Origin: an uncultured Olleya sp. | GTDB taxonomy: Bacteria > Bacteroidota > Bacteroidia > Flavobacteriales > Flavobacteriaceae | Direction of reading: 5' to 3' | NCBI GenBank assembly: GCA_947503885.1 | Contig: CANNFD010000008.1 | Location: 94,979-158,978, forward strand | Length of the DNA: 64,000 nt | In this document: positions 36,228 to 44,496 of the stretch, piece by piece | How positions within the stretch are numbered: the first letter of the stretch is position 1 | Layout of the letters: each line of letters starts with the position of its first letter | Position numbers and translations under genes: made by a program | Notes under the pieces: generated by a model | Databases searched by the model: none | Seen by the model: the letters and a program-made list of their open reading frames with translations, nothing else | Told to the model about the DNA's origin: nothing

Positions 36228-37070
36228 ATGATAAATTTTAACGGAAAACTTCAAGATAATAACATAGTAATTTCTAACAATAATCGTGGTTACTCTTATG
36301 GTGATGGGCTTTTTGAAACTATTAAAGCTGTACATGGTAAATTATTGTTTTTTGAGGACCATTATTTTAGACTAATGGCTTCAATGCGTATTATGCGCAT
36401 GGAAATACCTATGAGTTTTACAATGGAGTATTTAGAAGAACAAATTAAAAACACTTTAGATGCTAATAATCTGTCTTCAAAATCTGCACGTGTTAAAATT
36501 CAAATTGATAGGGTAGAAGGTGGTTTGTACCTTCCTGAGACAAACACCGTTAATTTTATAATAAGCGTTAAAGAATTAGATTCAGATTTTTATCTTTTAA
36601 ATGAAAATAAATACGAAGTAGACCTTTTTAAAGACCATTATCTGTCCCCAAGCTTATTGTCAACACTAAAATCAAACAATAAAGCAATTAATGTAATTGG
36701 GAGTATTTATGCTAAAGAAAACAGATTGGATAGTTGTTTGTTAATTAATACTAATAAAAGTGTTGTTGAAGCCTTAAACGGAAATTTATTTTTGGTTAAA
36801 GGTCAGACAATAAAAACAGCACCATTATCTGATGGTTGTTTAAAAGGAATTTTAAGAAAACAACTAATAGAAGTTATTAATTTATTACCAGAATACACTC
36901 TAGAAGAAACGTCAATATCACCATTTGAGCTTCAAAAGGCAGACGAGTTATTTGTTACTAATGTAATTAAAGGTATCCAACCAATAACTAAGTATAGAAA
37001 AAAGGAATTTAATAATGAAGTAGCAAAAATGCTATTACAAAAACTTAATGTAAAAGTAAGGTTAGGTTAG
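36228..37070 (+). CDS. Class IV aminotransferase (PLP-dependent)
   Basis: MINFNGKL, NNRGYSYGDGLFETIKA, the catalytic-Lys region LKSNNKAIN, then NGNLFLVKGQTIKTAPLSDGCLKGILR and ADELFVTNVIKGIQPI are the fold-type IV pattern shared by branched-chain and D-amino-acid aminotransferases and 4-amino-4-deoxychorismate lyase. The exact reaction cannot be told; the 281-aa size and lack of ilvE-type motifs leave PabC-like lyase possible. The ATG at 36228 is chosen; an ATG at 36207 lies in the terminator stem. Its stop overlaps the convergent yqgE-like gene by 4 bp. Confidence 0.88.
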   Translation: MINFNGKLQDNNIVISNNNRGYSYGDGLFETIKAVHGKLLFFEDHYFRLMASMRIMRMEIPMSFTMEYLEEQIKNTLDANNLSSKSARVKIQIDRVEGGLYLPETNTVNFIISVKELDSDFYLLNENKYEVDLFKDHYLSPSLLSTLKSNNKAINVIGSIYAKENRLDSCLLINTNKSVVEALNGNLFLVKGQTIKTAPLSDGCLKGILRKQLIEVINLLPEYTLEETSISPFELQKADELFVTNVIKGIQPITKYRKKEFNNEVAKMLLQKLNVKVRLG

Positions 37071-37627
37071 TTGTAACTAGGATTTTCAGGTGCGTTGGAC
37101 CATATAGAATAGTCGCCACCTAATTCGACCATTTTCTCTTTCCAAAGCGTTTCATAGCTTTTTTCTATGATATCTTTTTTATAAGTGTTTTTTGTAACCA
37201 CCCAAGCGTTTGATTTTAATTCGGATTCTAATTGGTTGCTTCCCCATCCAGAATAGCCTAAAAAGAATTTTATATCGTTGGTCGTTATTTTTTGTTCGGC
37301 AATCAGGTCTGCAACTATATTAAAGTCGCCTCCCCAAAAAATGCCTAAAGAAATTTCTACGCTATTGGGTATTAAATCTGGTCGTTTGTGTATAAAATAT
37401 AGGTTGTCTTGTTCAACCGGTCCTCCATTATAGACTTTGAAGGACGCATCTAACTCTGGGATTAAATCACTAATTGTGTAATTTAAGGGCTTGTTTAAAA
37501 TAAATCCGATAGCTCCTTCTTTGTTATAATCTGTTAGAAGTACTATTGATCTATTAAAAGACATATCGCCTATAATCGACGGTTCTGCGATTAGTAAGTC
37601 ACCCTTTTTTGGTTTGGTTATAGTCAT
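37067..37627 (-). CDS. YqgE/AlgH family protein
   Basis: GDLLIAEPSIIGDMSFNRSIVLL, GAIGFILNKPL, YNGGPVEQDNLYFIHK and FFLGYSGWGSNQLESEL are the whole family signature of YqgE/AlgH. Members are small cytoplasmic proteins of unclear role; AlgH of Pseudomonas was linked to alginate regulation. The length of 186 aa is normal. It converges with the aminotransferase gene. Confidence 0.93.
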   Translation of the reverse strand: MTITKPKKGDLLIAEPSIIGDMSFNRSIVLLTDYNKEGAIGFILNKPLNYTISDLIPELDASFKVYNGGPVEQDNLYFIHKRPDLIPNSVEISLGIFWGGDFNIVADLIAEQKITTNDIKFFLGYSGWGSNQLESELKSNAWVVTKNTYKKDIIEKSYETLWKEKMVELGGDYSIWSNAPENPSYN

Positions 37628-37700
37628 TTTAAAAGGATTTGTTTTTTAAATGTAGTGTTATTTATTTAATAAACAAATATTTTTATTGTTTATATAATAA

Positions 37701-37730
37701 AAAAAAGCCTTCATTACTGAAGGCTTTTTT
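37701..37730. terminator. Terminator of the HU gene
   Basis: A 13-bp stem (37701-37713 with 37718-37730), TTAC loop; it follows HU and is A/T-flanked on both sides. Confidence 0.9.
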
Positions 37731-37749
37731 AAGATATTTTAAACAATTA

Positions 37750-38022
37750 CTAGTTTACAGCATTTGCTAAATCAGAACCAGCTTTAAACTTAACAACGTT
37801 TTTAGCTTTGATTTTGATAGTTTTTCCAGTTTGTGGGTTTCTTCCGTCTCTTGCAGCTCTTTTAGATACTGACCAAGAACCAAATCCTACTAAAGAAACT
37901 CTATTACCTTTTTGTAAAGATCCTTCAATTTCGATTAACGCACATTCTAAAGCTTTCTTTGCAGCAGCTTTTGTAATTCCTGCGTGTTCTGCCATAGCAT
38001 CGATTAAATCTGTTTTGTTCAT
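37750..38022 (-). CDS. HU-family DNA-binding protein
   Basis: A 90-aa histone-like protein: MNKTDLIDAMAEHAGITKAAAKKAL helices, GFGSWSVSKRAARDGRNPQTG leading into the DNA-binding arm, and IKIKAKNVVKFKAG at the end. It dimerises, intercalates a Pro (in RNPQTG) in the minor groove and bends DNA in the nucleoid. It has its own promoter and terminator. Small inverted and direct repeats lie just upstream of its promoter. Confidence 0.96.
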   Translation of the reverse strand: MNKTDLIDAMAEHAGITKAAAKKALECALIEIEGSLQKGNRVSLVGFGSWSVSKRAARDGRNPQTGKTIKIKAKNVVKFKAGSDLANAVN

Positions 38023-38079
38023 AATTTTAATTTTAATTATTAATAAATAGTTGATTAACAGTTTTTGTTAAATCCTTTA

Positions 38080-38109
38080 CAAATTTATACGGATTATGCT
38101 ACTATGCAA
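38080..38109 (-). promoter_or_regulatory. Promoter of the HU gene
   Basis: On the minus strand TTG (38107-38109), 19 bp, TAAATTTG (38080-38087). Confidence 0.8.
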
Positions 38110-38164
38110 GTAATAGCAAGGCAAATGCATGTATTTGTTAATAACTTGCAACATTTGTTAATAA
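38105..38164. repeat. Inverted and direct repeats upstream of HU
   Basis: TGCAAGTAAT (38105-38114) is inverted, 9 of 10, at 38141-38150; ATTTGTTAATAA is repeated directly at 38133-38144 and 38153-38164, 20 bp apart. They could be an operator or upstream binding sites. Confidence 0.45.
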
Positions 38165-38213
38165 AGAGGGGCTTTTTTATGTGTTTTATTGTAATATCAA
38201 TGATACTAAGGCT

Positions 38214-39164
38214 TTAGCGAAGTTTTGCGTCTTCATTAAAAGTATAACCATTTAATAATGATTTTACATCCATATTACGCTTTCCTGGTAGTTTTAATTC
38301 TTGTAATATTATAAAGCCTTCTTTTACAGCTACTTTAAGTGATGATTTGCTACTAATAATAGTTCCTGTAGGTAGGTCGTGTTGCTCTGTTTCTTTATCT
38401 GCTTTATATATTTTAATGTCTAATACCTCGTCATTGTTGTGTAATTCGCACCATGCAGCAGGATAAGGGCTTAATCCACGTACCTTATTATATATATTAT
38501 CAATAGTATCTGTAAAATCTATTTTACAATTGTCTCTATTTAACTTATAGGCAGTTTTAGATATTGCATCTTCTGGTTGTGGAGTTGTTTTTACTGTTCC
38601 TTCTTCGATAAGTTTTATGGTGTCTACAACTAACCCACTACCTATAGTCATTAATTTATCGTGTAAACGACCTGCGTTTTCTTTAGGATCAATATCAATT
38701 TCTTTTTGTAAAATCATTTCGCCGGTATCAATTTTTTCATCTATAAAAAAAGTAGACACTCCAGTTTTAGTTTCACCATTAATAATAGCCCAATTAATTG
38801 GCGCAGCGCCACGATAATTAGGTAATAAAGACGCATGTAGATTAAATGTACCATGTTTAGGCATATCCCATACTACTTTTGGTAACATTCTAAAAGCGAC
38901 AATAATCTGAAGATTAGCTTCTAATGCTTTTAATTCTTTTAAAAAGGACTCGCTTTTTAAATTTGTAGGTTGTAATATGTTTAAACCTTTGGTTTTGGCA
39001 AATACCTTAACTGCAGATTCGTTTAATTTTCGACCACGTCCAGCAGGTTTGTCAGGTGCAGTTATAACACCTACAACATTATAGTTATGGTCTAAAATAG
39101 TTTTTAGGGTTGTGACAGCAAAGTCTGGCGTACCCATAAATACAATTTTTATGTCTTTATTCAT
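38214..39164 (-). CDS. fmt: Methionyl-tRNA formyltransferase
   Basis: IVFMGTPDFAVTTLK at the N-terminus, VVGVITAPDKPAGRGRKL, SLLPNYRGAAPINWAI, GVSTFFIDEKIDTGEM and the C-terminal GLSPYPAAWCEL and GFIILQELKLPGKR identify Fmt. It formylates initiator Met-tRNA using 10-formyltetrahydrofolate. The 316 aa are full length. Its ATG overlaps the recQ stop by 4 bp, so it is translationally coupled to recQ. Confidence 0.96.
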   Translation of the reverse strand: MNKDIKIVFMGTPDFAVTTLKTILDHNYNVVGVITAPDKPAGRGRKLNESAVKVFAKTKGLNILQPTNLKSESFLKELKALEANLQIIVAFRMLPKVVWDMPKHGTFNLHASLLPNYRGAAPINWAIINGETKTGVSTFFIDEKIDTGEMILQKEIDIDPKENAGRLHDKLMTIGSGLVVDTIKLIEEGTVKTTPQPEDAISKTAYKLNRDNCKIDFTDTIDNIYNKVRGLSPYPAAWCELHNNDEVLDIKIYKADKETEQHDLPTGTIISSKSSLKVAVKEGFIILQELKLPGKRNMDVKSLLNGYTFNEDAKLR

Positions 39165-41062
39165 ATGTGTTTTAATTTGTAACTATTAGTTTTTGTAATA
39201 ATTATAATTTCGTCTTCTAATAGTCTTTTTAATGTGCTATTGATATCAGCTTCACTATAAGGTAGTGATTTAAATAGGGTTTTGGAATTTTTATCTCCAA
39301 ACTCTAAAGCTTCAATTATTTTGTTTTTTATTGTTTTAAAATCTGTTTTGGGTTTCGCTTTCGCGGAAATACATACGCTGCAAATCCCACAGGCGTTAAC
39401 TTCTTTTTCGCCAAAATAGGTTAGTAGTTGTACGCTTTTGCAAATTTGATCATTATTAACGTAATCTAAAACTGCTTTAACTTGTTTTTGTTTTAGTAAG
39501 TTTTGTTGCTCTATTATTGAAGCAATCCTATTTATCGTCTTGTCGTCTTCTCGAGGTTCAATAAAAGTAATTTGAGCATCTGTTTTATTTATTTTAAGAG
39601 AAATAACTTCATCTTTTTCTAATTGTTCTAAAACATGGATAAGTCTTGATTCCTTTACTCCAGCTTTTTCAGAAATTAAACTGCTATTTATTTTTGTACT
39701 ATGTTCAAAAATCCCTCCATACGTTCTTAATACGGATTTTATAATAATCTCATAACCTTTATTAGACTCTAAGTATTTAAATAAAGCATTGCTTGATACT
39801 AAAAATTGTACTTCGATGCGTTTATTAAACTGTTTGCTAAGTGTAATAATACTTGTGTTATCAAGTATGTTTAATGTATTATAGGTCGTGACTGTATTAA
39901 ATTTGTAGGTTTTACAAAAAGCATTAAAATTAAAGTCAAAAGTTTGGTAAGCTCCTTCGCCATAAGAGACTTGAAAATAACTGCATAATTTTCTGTATAC
40001 AATTTTAACATAATCTACAGTTGGTAGCACTTTTAAAAACTGATTATTTAAGGCGCTATCATCGTTTTTGTTTTTTAATATTACAGCATATGCTTTAGCT
40101 TCATCACGACCAGCGCGACCTGCTTCCTGAAAATAACTTTCAATACTATCTGGTAAGTTTATATGTATAACTGTTTTTACATCAGACTTATCAATTCCCA
40201 TTCCAAAAGCATTTGTAGCCACCATTACTTGCTTTTTACTTGCAAGCCAATCGTTTAAATGTTTATCTTTTGTAATATTGTTTAAACCTCCATGGTAATA
40301 GGTGCAACTTATATTTTTTTGTTCTAAATACTGAGTAATTTCTAGTGTTAAACGCCTGTTTCTAACATAAATAATGGAAGGTTGCTTGTTTTTATTTAAT
40401 ATAGCTTCTAGCCTAAAGTATTTATCTTCTTCCTCAAAAACCATATAAGCAATATTTGGTCTGTAAAAGGATTGTTTAAATACCTTTGGACTGATAAAGT
40501 CTAAGTCGGTTATAATATCCTCTACAACTTCTGGTGTTGCACTAGCTGTAAGGGCTATTACATTTACTGTAGGGTGTAATTGACGTAATATATTTATGTT
40601 TTTATAAGCAGGTCTAAAGTCGTTACCCCATTGGCTAATACAGTGTGCTTCATCAACAGCAATTAGGTTAACATTCATCTGTCTAATACGATCTTGTACT
40701 AGCTCTTGTTGTAAGCGTTCTGGAGATAGATATAAAAATTTATAATTGCCATAAATACAATTATCTAAAAGGGTATCAATTTCTTTCTTTGGGATTCCGC
40801 TAGTTAAAGCAATAGCTTTAATACCTTTATTTTGTAAGGCTTTTACTTGGTCCTTCATTAAAGCTACCAATGGAGAGATTACGATACAAATACCCTCTCT
40901 AGCTAAAGCCGGAATTTGAAAACAAACACTTTTACCTCCACCAGTAGGTAGTAAAGCAAACGTGTCTTCATTATTAATTACAGCATTAATAATTTCTTCT
41001 TGCAAAGGTCTAAAAGCCGTAAATTTCCAATAACGTTCTAATATGTTAATTGGATGCGTCAT
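39161..41062 (-). CDS. RecQ-family ATP-dependent DNA helicase
   Basis: FRPLQEEIINAVINNEDTFALLPTGGGKS covers motif 0 and Walker A (about 40); VDEAHCISQWG (about 140), TASATPEV, and QEAGRAGRDE (motif VI) follow. Four Cys (about 538-563) form the RecQ zinc-binding region, followed by a winged-helix-like C-terminus. At 633 aa no HRDC domain is evident. RecQ unwinds 3'-5' in recombination and repair. A 16-bp hairpin repeat shared with priA is inside the gene and encodes SAKAK just after the zinc cysteines. Confidence 0.95.
   Translation of the reverse strand: MTHPINILERYWKFTAFRPLQEEIINAVINNEDTFALLPTGGGKSVCFQIPALAREGICIVISPLVALMKDQVKALQNKGIKAIALTSGIPKKEIDTLLDNCIYGNYKFLYLSPERLQQELVQDRIRQMNVNLIAVDEAHCISQWGNDFRPAYKNINILRQLHPTVNVIALTASATPEVVEDIITDLDFISPKVFKQSFYRPNIAYMVFEEEDKYFRLEAILNKNKQPSIIYVRNRRLTLEITQYLEQKNISCTYYHGGLNNITKDKHLNDWLASKKQVMVATNAFGMGIDKSDVKTVIHINLPDSIESYFQEAGRAGRDEAKAYAVILKNKNDDSALNNQFLKVLPTVDYVKIVYRKLCSYFQVSYGEGAYQTFDFNFNAFCKTYKFNTVTTYNTLNILDNTSIITLSKQFNKRIEVQFLVSSNALFKYLESNKGYEIIIKSVLRTYGGIFEHSTKINSSLISEKAGVKESRLIHVLEQLEKDEVISLKINKTDAQITFIEPREDDKTINRIASIIEQQNLLKQKQVKAVLDYVNNDQICKSVQLLTYFGEKEVNACGICSVCISAKAKPKTDFKTIKNKIIEALEFGDKNSKTLFKSLPYSEADINSTLKRLLEDEIIIITKTNSYKLKHI
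39353..39368 (-). repeat. GAAA-loop hairpin repeat inside recQ
   Basis: Minus-strand TTCCGCGAAAGCGAAA, identical to priA 14616-14631 and in the same reading frame (SAKAK). Confidence 0.6.
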
Positions 41063-41604
41063 TAAATAGCTTTAACGACGTCAATAATATGTTGTGCTCT
41101 AGTTTCGATACTCCCAAAAGGGACATCTTGTAAATCGTAATCGTACTTTTTATAAGTTTCTAAAAGGTTTTGGTGTATTAATTTTGCTTGTTCAAAGCTT
41201 TCGTAACGTACCGCGTCACTTTTATAAATCTCTTGCCAAGGCGCTAAAATAAAAACATAGTCGTAAGTATTAGCTTTACAAGAATCTATAAAACTGTCAG
41301 GATAAACCTCTTTAGCATACTCCATATATGCCACTACGTCAGGCACACCTCTGTCTAAAAACACAAATTGGCTATCGCTATTTTCTGCGTGTACAAATTG
41401 TTTTTCTCTACCTTTTAAAAGCATTTCGCTAAATAATAAAGGTTGGGTTAAAAACATTTGGTCAATCCCTTTTTCTCTAGCTTCTAAAGTGACTTGACGT
41501 GATATTTCTTCGTAACAAGTGTATCCACGTTTAATTAACTCGTTAATAATAGCCGATTTTCCGGTACTTGGACCTCCTGTAATTACTATTTTTTTTGCTT
41601 TCAA
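41062..41604 (-). CDS. AAA_28-type ATP-binding protein (P-loop kinase-like)
   Basis: A P-loop GGPSTGKSAII (about 9-19), YEEISRQVTLEA, FLDRGVPDVVAYM (Walker B-like) and FILAPWQEIYKSDAVRYES match small ATPases of the AAA_28/NadR-like group, which are nucleoside-kinase-like. The substrate is unknown. The frame opens with TTG at 41604 and has no early ATG, so TTG is the likely start. Its stop overlaps the recQ ATG by one base; it heads the ATPase-recQ-fmt operon. Confidence 0.78.
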   Translation of the reverse strand: MKAKKIVITGGPSTGKSAIINELIKRGYTCYEEISRQVTLEAREKGIDQMFLTQPLLFSEMLLKGREKQFVHAENSDSQFVFLDRGVPDVVAYMEYAKEVYPDSFIDSCKANTYDYVFILAPWQEIYKSDAVRYESFEQAKLIHQNLLETYKKYDYDLQDVPFGSIETRAQHIIDVVKAI

Positions 41605-41668
41605 ATGAAAATAATTTATTTGTAAAAATCCGAAATAAATTCTTTAAAAAAAAATCTAAACAAAATGG

Positions 41669-41676
41669 TATATTTG
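41669..41676 (+). promoter_or_regulatory. -7 element of the DUF493 gene
   Basis: TATATTTG, 17 bp before the ATG at 41694; no clear -33 element. Confidence 0.5.
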
Positions 41677-41693
41677 TTGCTTATAAAATAGGT

Positions 41694-41987
41694 ATGAATA
41701 AGACACCAAATCCAGAAGAATTTTACGCTAAATTAAAGACTCAGTTAGAAGAAACTAATACTTGGCCAAATGAGTATTTATATAAGTTTATTGTATTATC
41801 TAATTTAGATAAAATTGCACAAATTGAAGCTATATTTGATAATATGGGATCTGTTATAAAAACTAAAGCGTCTAGTAATGGTAAATATACAAGCGTCTCT
41901 ATTAATGTTAGAATGAATAATCCTGACCATGTTATAGAAAAATATCTAGAAGTTACAGAAAAAGTTGAAGGCGTGATAAGTCTTTAG
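41694..41987 (+). CDS. DUF493 family protein (YbeD-like)
   Basis: The 97-aa protein shows EFYAKLKTQLEETNTWPNEYLYKFIV, KTKASSNGKYTSVSINVRM and a final helix, the ferredoxin-like DUF493/YbeD fold, possibly a small-molecule-sensing regulator. The start at 41694 (MNKTPNPEEF) is chosen because the longer frame from 41595 overlaps the divergent ATPase gene and passes through the promoter element. Confidence 0.85.
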   Translation: MNKTPNPEEFYAKLKTQLEETNTWPNEYLYKFIVLSNLDKIAQIEAIFDNMGSVIKTKASSNGKYTSVSINVRMNNPDHVIEKYLEVTEKVEGVISL

Positions 41988-42057
41988 TTTTTTTTTGTAT
42001 TTTGCACAAGCATTAGAAACTTCGATGCAACACATATAAATTCTACACTTTTTTATT

Positions 42058-42717
42058 TTGATAGACGACATAGAGTATAACACAGAGCGTGAACATTTAA
42101 TCATTCCAGAGTATGGACGCCATATTCAAAAAATGATTAATCATGCTAAAGTACAAGAAACCAAAGAAGAGCGTAATAAATTAGCTAAAGCTATTATTGC
42201 TGTAATGGGTAATATGCAACCGCATTTACGTGATGTAGCAGATTTCCAACACAAACTATGGGATCAGTTATTTATCATGTCTAATTTTGAGCTAGATGCA
42301 GATTCTCCATACGGAGTCCCTTCGCAAGAAGAACTGTCCGAACGCCCAGAACCTTTAGAGTATCCTCAAAATTTTCCAAAATATCGTTTTTATGGTAACA
42401 ATATTAAAACCATGATTGACGTTGCTAATACATGGGAAGATGGCGAAATGAAGGAGGCATTAACATACACCATTGCCAACCACATGAAAAAGTGTTTTTT
42501 AAACTGGAATAAAGATACTGTTGAAGATGAAGTAATTTATGGTCATTTGTATGAGTTATCTGATGGTAAAATCAATCTAAAAAACTCTGAAGAAGATTTA
42601 ACGGACTCTTCACGTTTGATGAAAGCGTCAAGCGGAAAAAAATATTCTAATAGTTCTAACAAAAAATCGGGGTCTAAAAAAAGCAATAATCAAAATAGAA
42701 ACAGAAAAAGATATTAA
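42058..42717 (+). CDS. DUF4290 family protein
   Basis: YNTEREHLIIPEYGRHIQKM, MGNMQPHLRDVADFQHKLWDQLFIMS, YPQNFPKYRFYGNNI and NHMKKCFLNWNKDTV match DUF4290, a Bacteroidota family of unknown function. The last 45 residues are Ser/Lys/Asn-rich and look disordered. A TTG at 42058 is the only suitable start. It precedes murA by 8 bp, so the two share an mRNA; this neighbourhood hints at an envelope or division link but proves none. Confidence 0.87.
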   Translation: MIDDIEYNTEREHLIIPEYGRHIQKMINHAKVQETKEERNKLAKAIIAVMGNMQPHLRDVADFQHKLWDQLFIMSNFELDADSPYGVPSQEELSERPEPLEYPQNFPKYRFYGNNIKTMIDVANTWEDGEMKEALTYTIANHMKKCFLNWNKDTVEDEVIYGHLYELSDGKINLKNSEEDLTDSSRLMKASSGKKYSNSSNKKSGSKKSNNQNRNRKRY

Positions 42718-42725
42718 TACTATTT

Positions 42726-44042
42726 ATGGGAACATTTAAAATTGAAGGTGGTCACCAACTAAAAGGAGATATACAACCTCAAGGTGCAAAAAATGAAGCA
42801 TTACAAATCTTGTGTGCGGTTTTATTAACTCCAGAAAAAGTAACCATAAATAATATTCCTGATATTATTGATATTAACAAACTAATCTCCTTATTAGGAA
42901 ATTTAGGAGTTAAAATCGAAAAGTTATCAGAAAGCACTTATACTTTTCAAGCAGACGATATTGATTTAAAATATTTAGAATCTGCCGACTTTAAAAAGGA
43001 GGGAAGCTCTTTAAGAGGCTCAATAATGATAGTAGGTCCATTATTAGCGCGTTTTGGTAAAGGATATATCCCAAAGCCAGGAGGAGATAAAATTGGACGT
43101 CGTCGTTTAGATACCCACTTTGAAGGTTTTATAAATTTAGGCGCTAAATTTAGATATAATCGTGAAGATTATTTTTATGGTGTTGAGGCAGACAAATTAG
43201 TTGGTACAGATATGCTTCTAGACGAAGCTTCTGTAACCGGGACTGCAAATATTGTTATGGCTGCTGTTTTAGCAGAAGGCACAACAACAATTTACAACGC
43301 AGCATGCGAGCCTTATTTACAGCAGCTTTGTAAGATACTAAATAGGATGGGAGCAAAAATATCTGGTGTTGGATCTAATTTATTAACCATTGAAGGTGTT
43401 GATAGCTTAGGCGGAACTGAGCATACTATGTTACCAGATATGATTGAAATTGGTAGCTGGATAGGTTTAGCAGCAATGACTAAAAGTGAGCTAACTATTA
43501 AAAATGTAAGTTGGGATGACTTAGGTCAAATTCCGAATGTATTTAGAAAGTTAGGAATCACCGTAGAAAGAAAGGGAGACGATATTTATATTCCTGCACA
43601 CAAAGAAGGGTATGAAATACAAAATTATATTGATGGTTCTATTTTAACTGTCGCAGATGCACCTTGGCCAGGCTTTACACCTGACTTATTAAGTATTGTG
43701 TTAGTTGTTGCTACACAAGCAAAAGGAGAGGTGTTAGTCCATCAAAAAATGTTTGAAAGTCGTTTGTTTTTTGTAGATAAATTAATTGATATGGGAGCAA
43801 AAATTATTCTTTGCGACCCACACAGAGCAACAGTTATGGGGCATAACTTTAAGTCTCAATTAAAAGCAACTACAATGGTATCTCCGGATATTAGAGCTGG
43901 TATTTCGTTATTAATAGCTGCTTTATCTGCAAAAGGAACATCTACAATACATAATATTGAACAAATTGATAGAGGGTATCAAAAAATAGTAGAACGTTTA
44001 CAAGCGATTGGCGCTAAGATAGAACGTTTTGAAGGTAATTAA
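42726..44042 (+). CDS. murA: UDP-N-acetylglucosamine 1-carboxyvinyltransferase MurA
   Basis: The first committed step of peptidoglycan synthesis: enolpyruvyl transfer from PEP to UDP-GlcNAc. Diagnostic parts are QGAKNEALQILCA near the start, SLRGSIMIVGPLLARFGKG, ASVTGTANIVMAA, EIGSWIGLAAM, and PDIRAGISLLIAAL with HNIEQIDRGY at the end. The active-site loop reads PKPGGDKIGRRRL, with Asp121 where E. coli has Cys115, the fosfomycin target. That change gives natural fosfomycin resistance in other bacteria. The length of 438 aa is normal; a terminator follows. Confidence 0.97.
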   Translation: MGTFKIEGGHQLKGDIQPQGAKNEALQILCAVLLTPEKVTINNIPDIIDINKLISLLGNLGVKIEKLSESTYTFQADDIDLKYLESADFKKEGSSLRGSIMIVGPLLARFGKGYIPKPGGDKIGRRRLDTHFEGFINLGAKFRYNREDYFYGVEADKLVGTDMLLDEASVTGTANIVMAAVLAEGTTTIYNAACEPYLQQLCKILNRMGAKISGVGSNLLTIEGVDSLGGTEHTMLPDMIEIGSWIGLAAMTKSELTIKNVSWDDLGQIPNVFRKLGITVERKGDDIYIPAHKEGYEIQNYIDGSILTVADAPWPGFTPDLLSIVLVVATQAKGEVLVHQKMFESRLFFVDKLIDMGAKIILCDPHRATVMGHNFKSQLKATTMVSPDIRAGISLLIAALSAKGTSTIHNIEQIDRGYQKIVERLQAIGAKIERFEGN

Positions 44043-44061
44043 ACACCTGATATTACAATAC

Positions 44062-44095
44062 AAAAAAAGCTTCAATGTAAATTGAAGCTTTTTTT
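44062..44095. terminator. Bidirectional terminator after murA
   Basis: A 15-bp stem (44062-44076 with 44081-44095) with GTAA loop, flanked by A and T runs; it ends murA and the convergent DUF2200 gene. Confidence 0.93.
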
Positions 44096-44118
44096 TTTGT
44101 TAAAAGTATTTTACTTTG

Positions 44119-44493
44119 TTAGTCTGGTTTTGCAACACGTAAAATCTTTTCCATCTTACGTCCTTTTGCTAATTCATCAACTAACTTATCTAAATATCTT
44201 ACTTGTTTAGTAAGAGGGGTTTCTAGGTCTTCGATACGATAACCACAAATCACCCCTTTAATTAGTGAAGCATTTGGATTTAACTGTGCGTCCTCAAAAA
44301 ACTGTTTAAACGTAACTTTGTCGTTAATTAGTTTTTGTAACTGTTTATTGTCATAGCCTGTTAGCCATTCAATAACTTGGTGTAGCTCTTCAATTGTTCT
44401 GCCTTTTTTTTCGACTTTAGTAATATAATGAGGGTAAACAGAAGCAAACGTCATTTGTGCAATACGTTTGTTATGCTCGGGTGTTGTATTCAT
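44119..44493 (-). CDS. DUF2200 family protein
   Basis: [31 protein letters not shown] and [32 protein letters not shown] are the DUF2200 pattern, a small cytoplasmic family of unknown function. The 124 aa are normal. It starts 3 bp after the nhaA stop and is probably co-transcribed with it. Confidence 0.9.
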   Translation of the reverse strand: MNTTPEHNKRIAQMTFASVYPHYITKVEKKGRTIEELHQVIEWLTGYDNKQLQKLINDKVTFKQFFEDAQLNPNASLIKGVICGYRIEDLETPLTKQVRYLDKLVDELAKGRKMEKILRVAKPD

Positions 44494-44496
44494 AAT

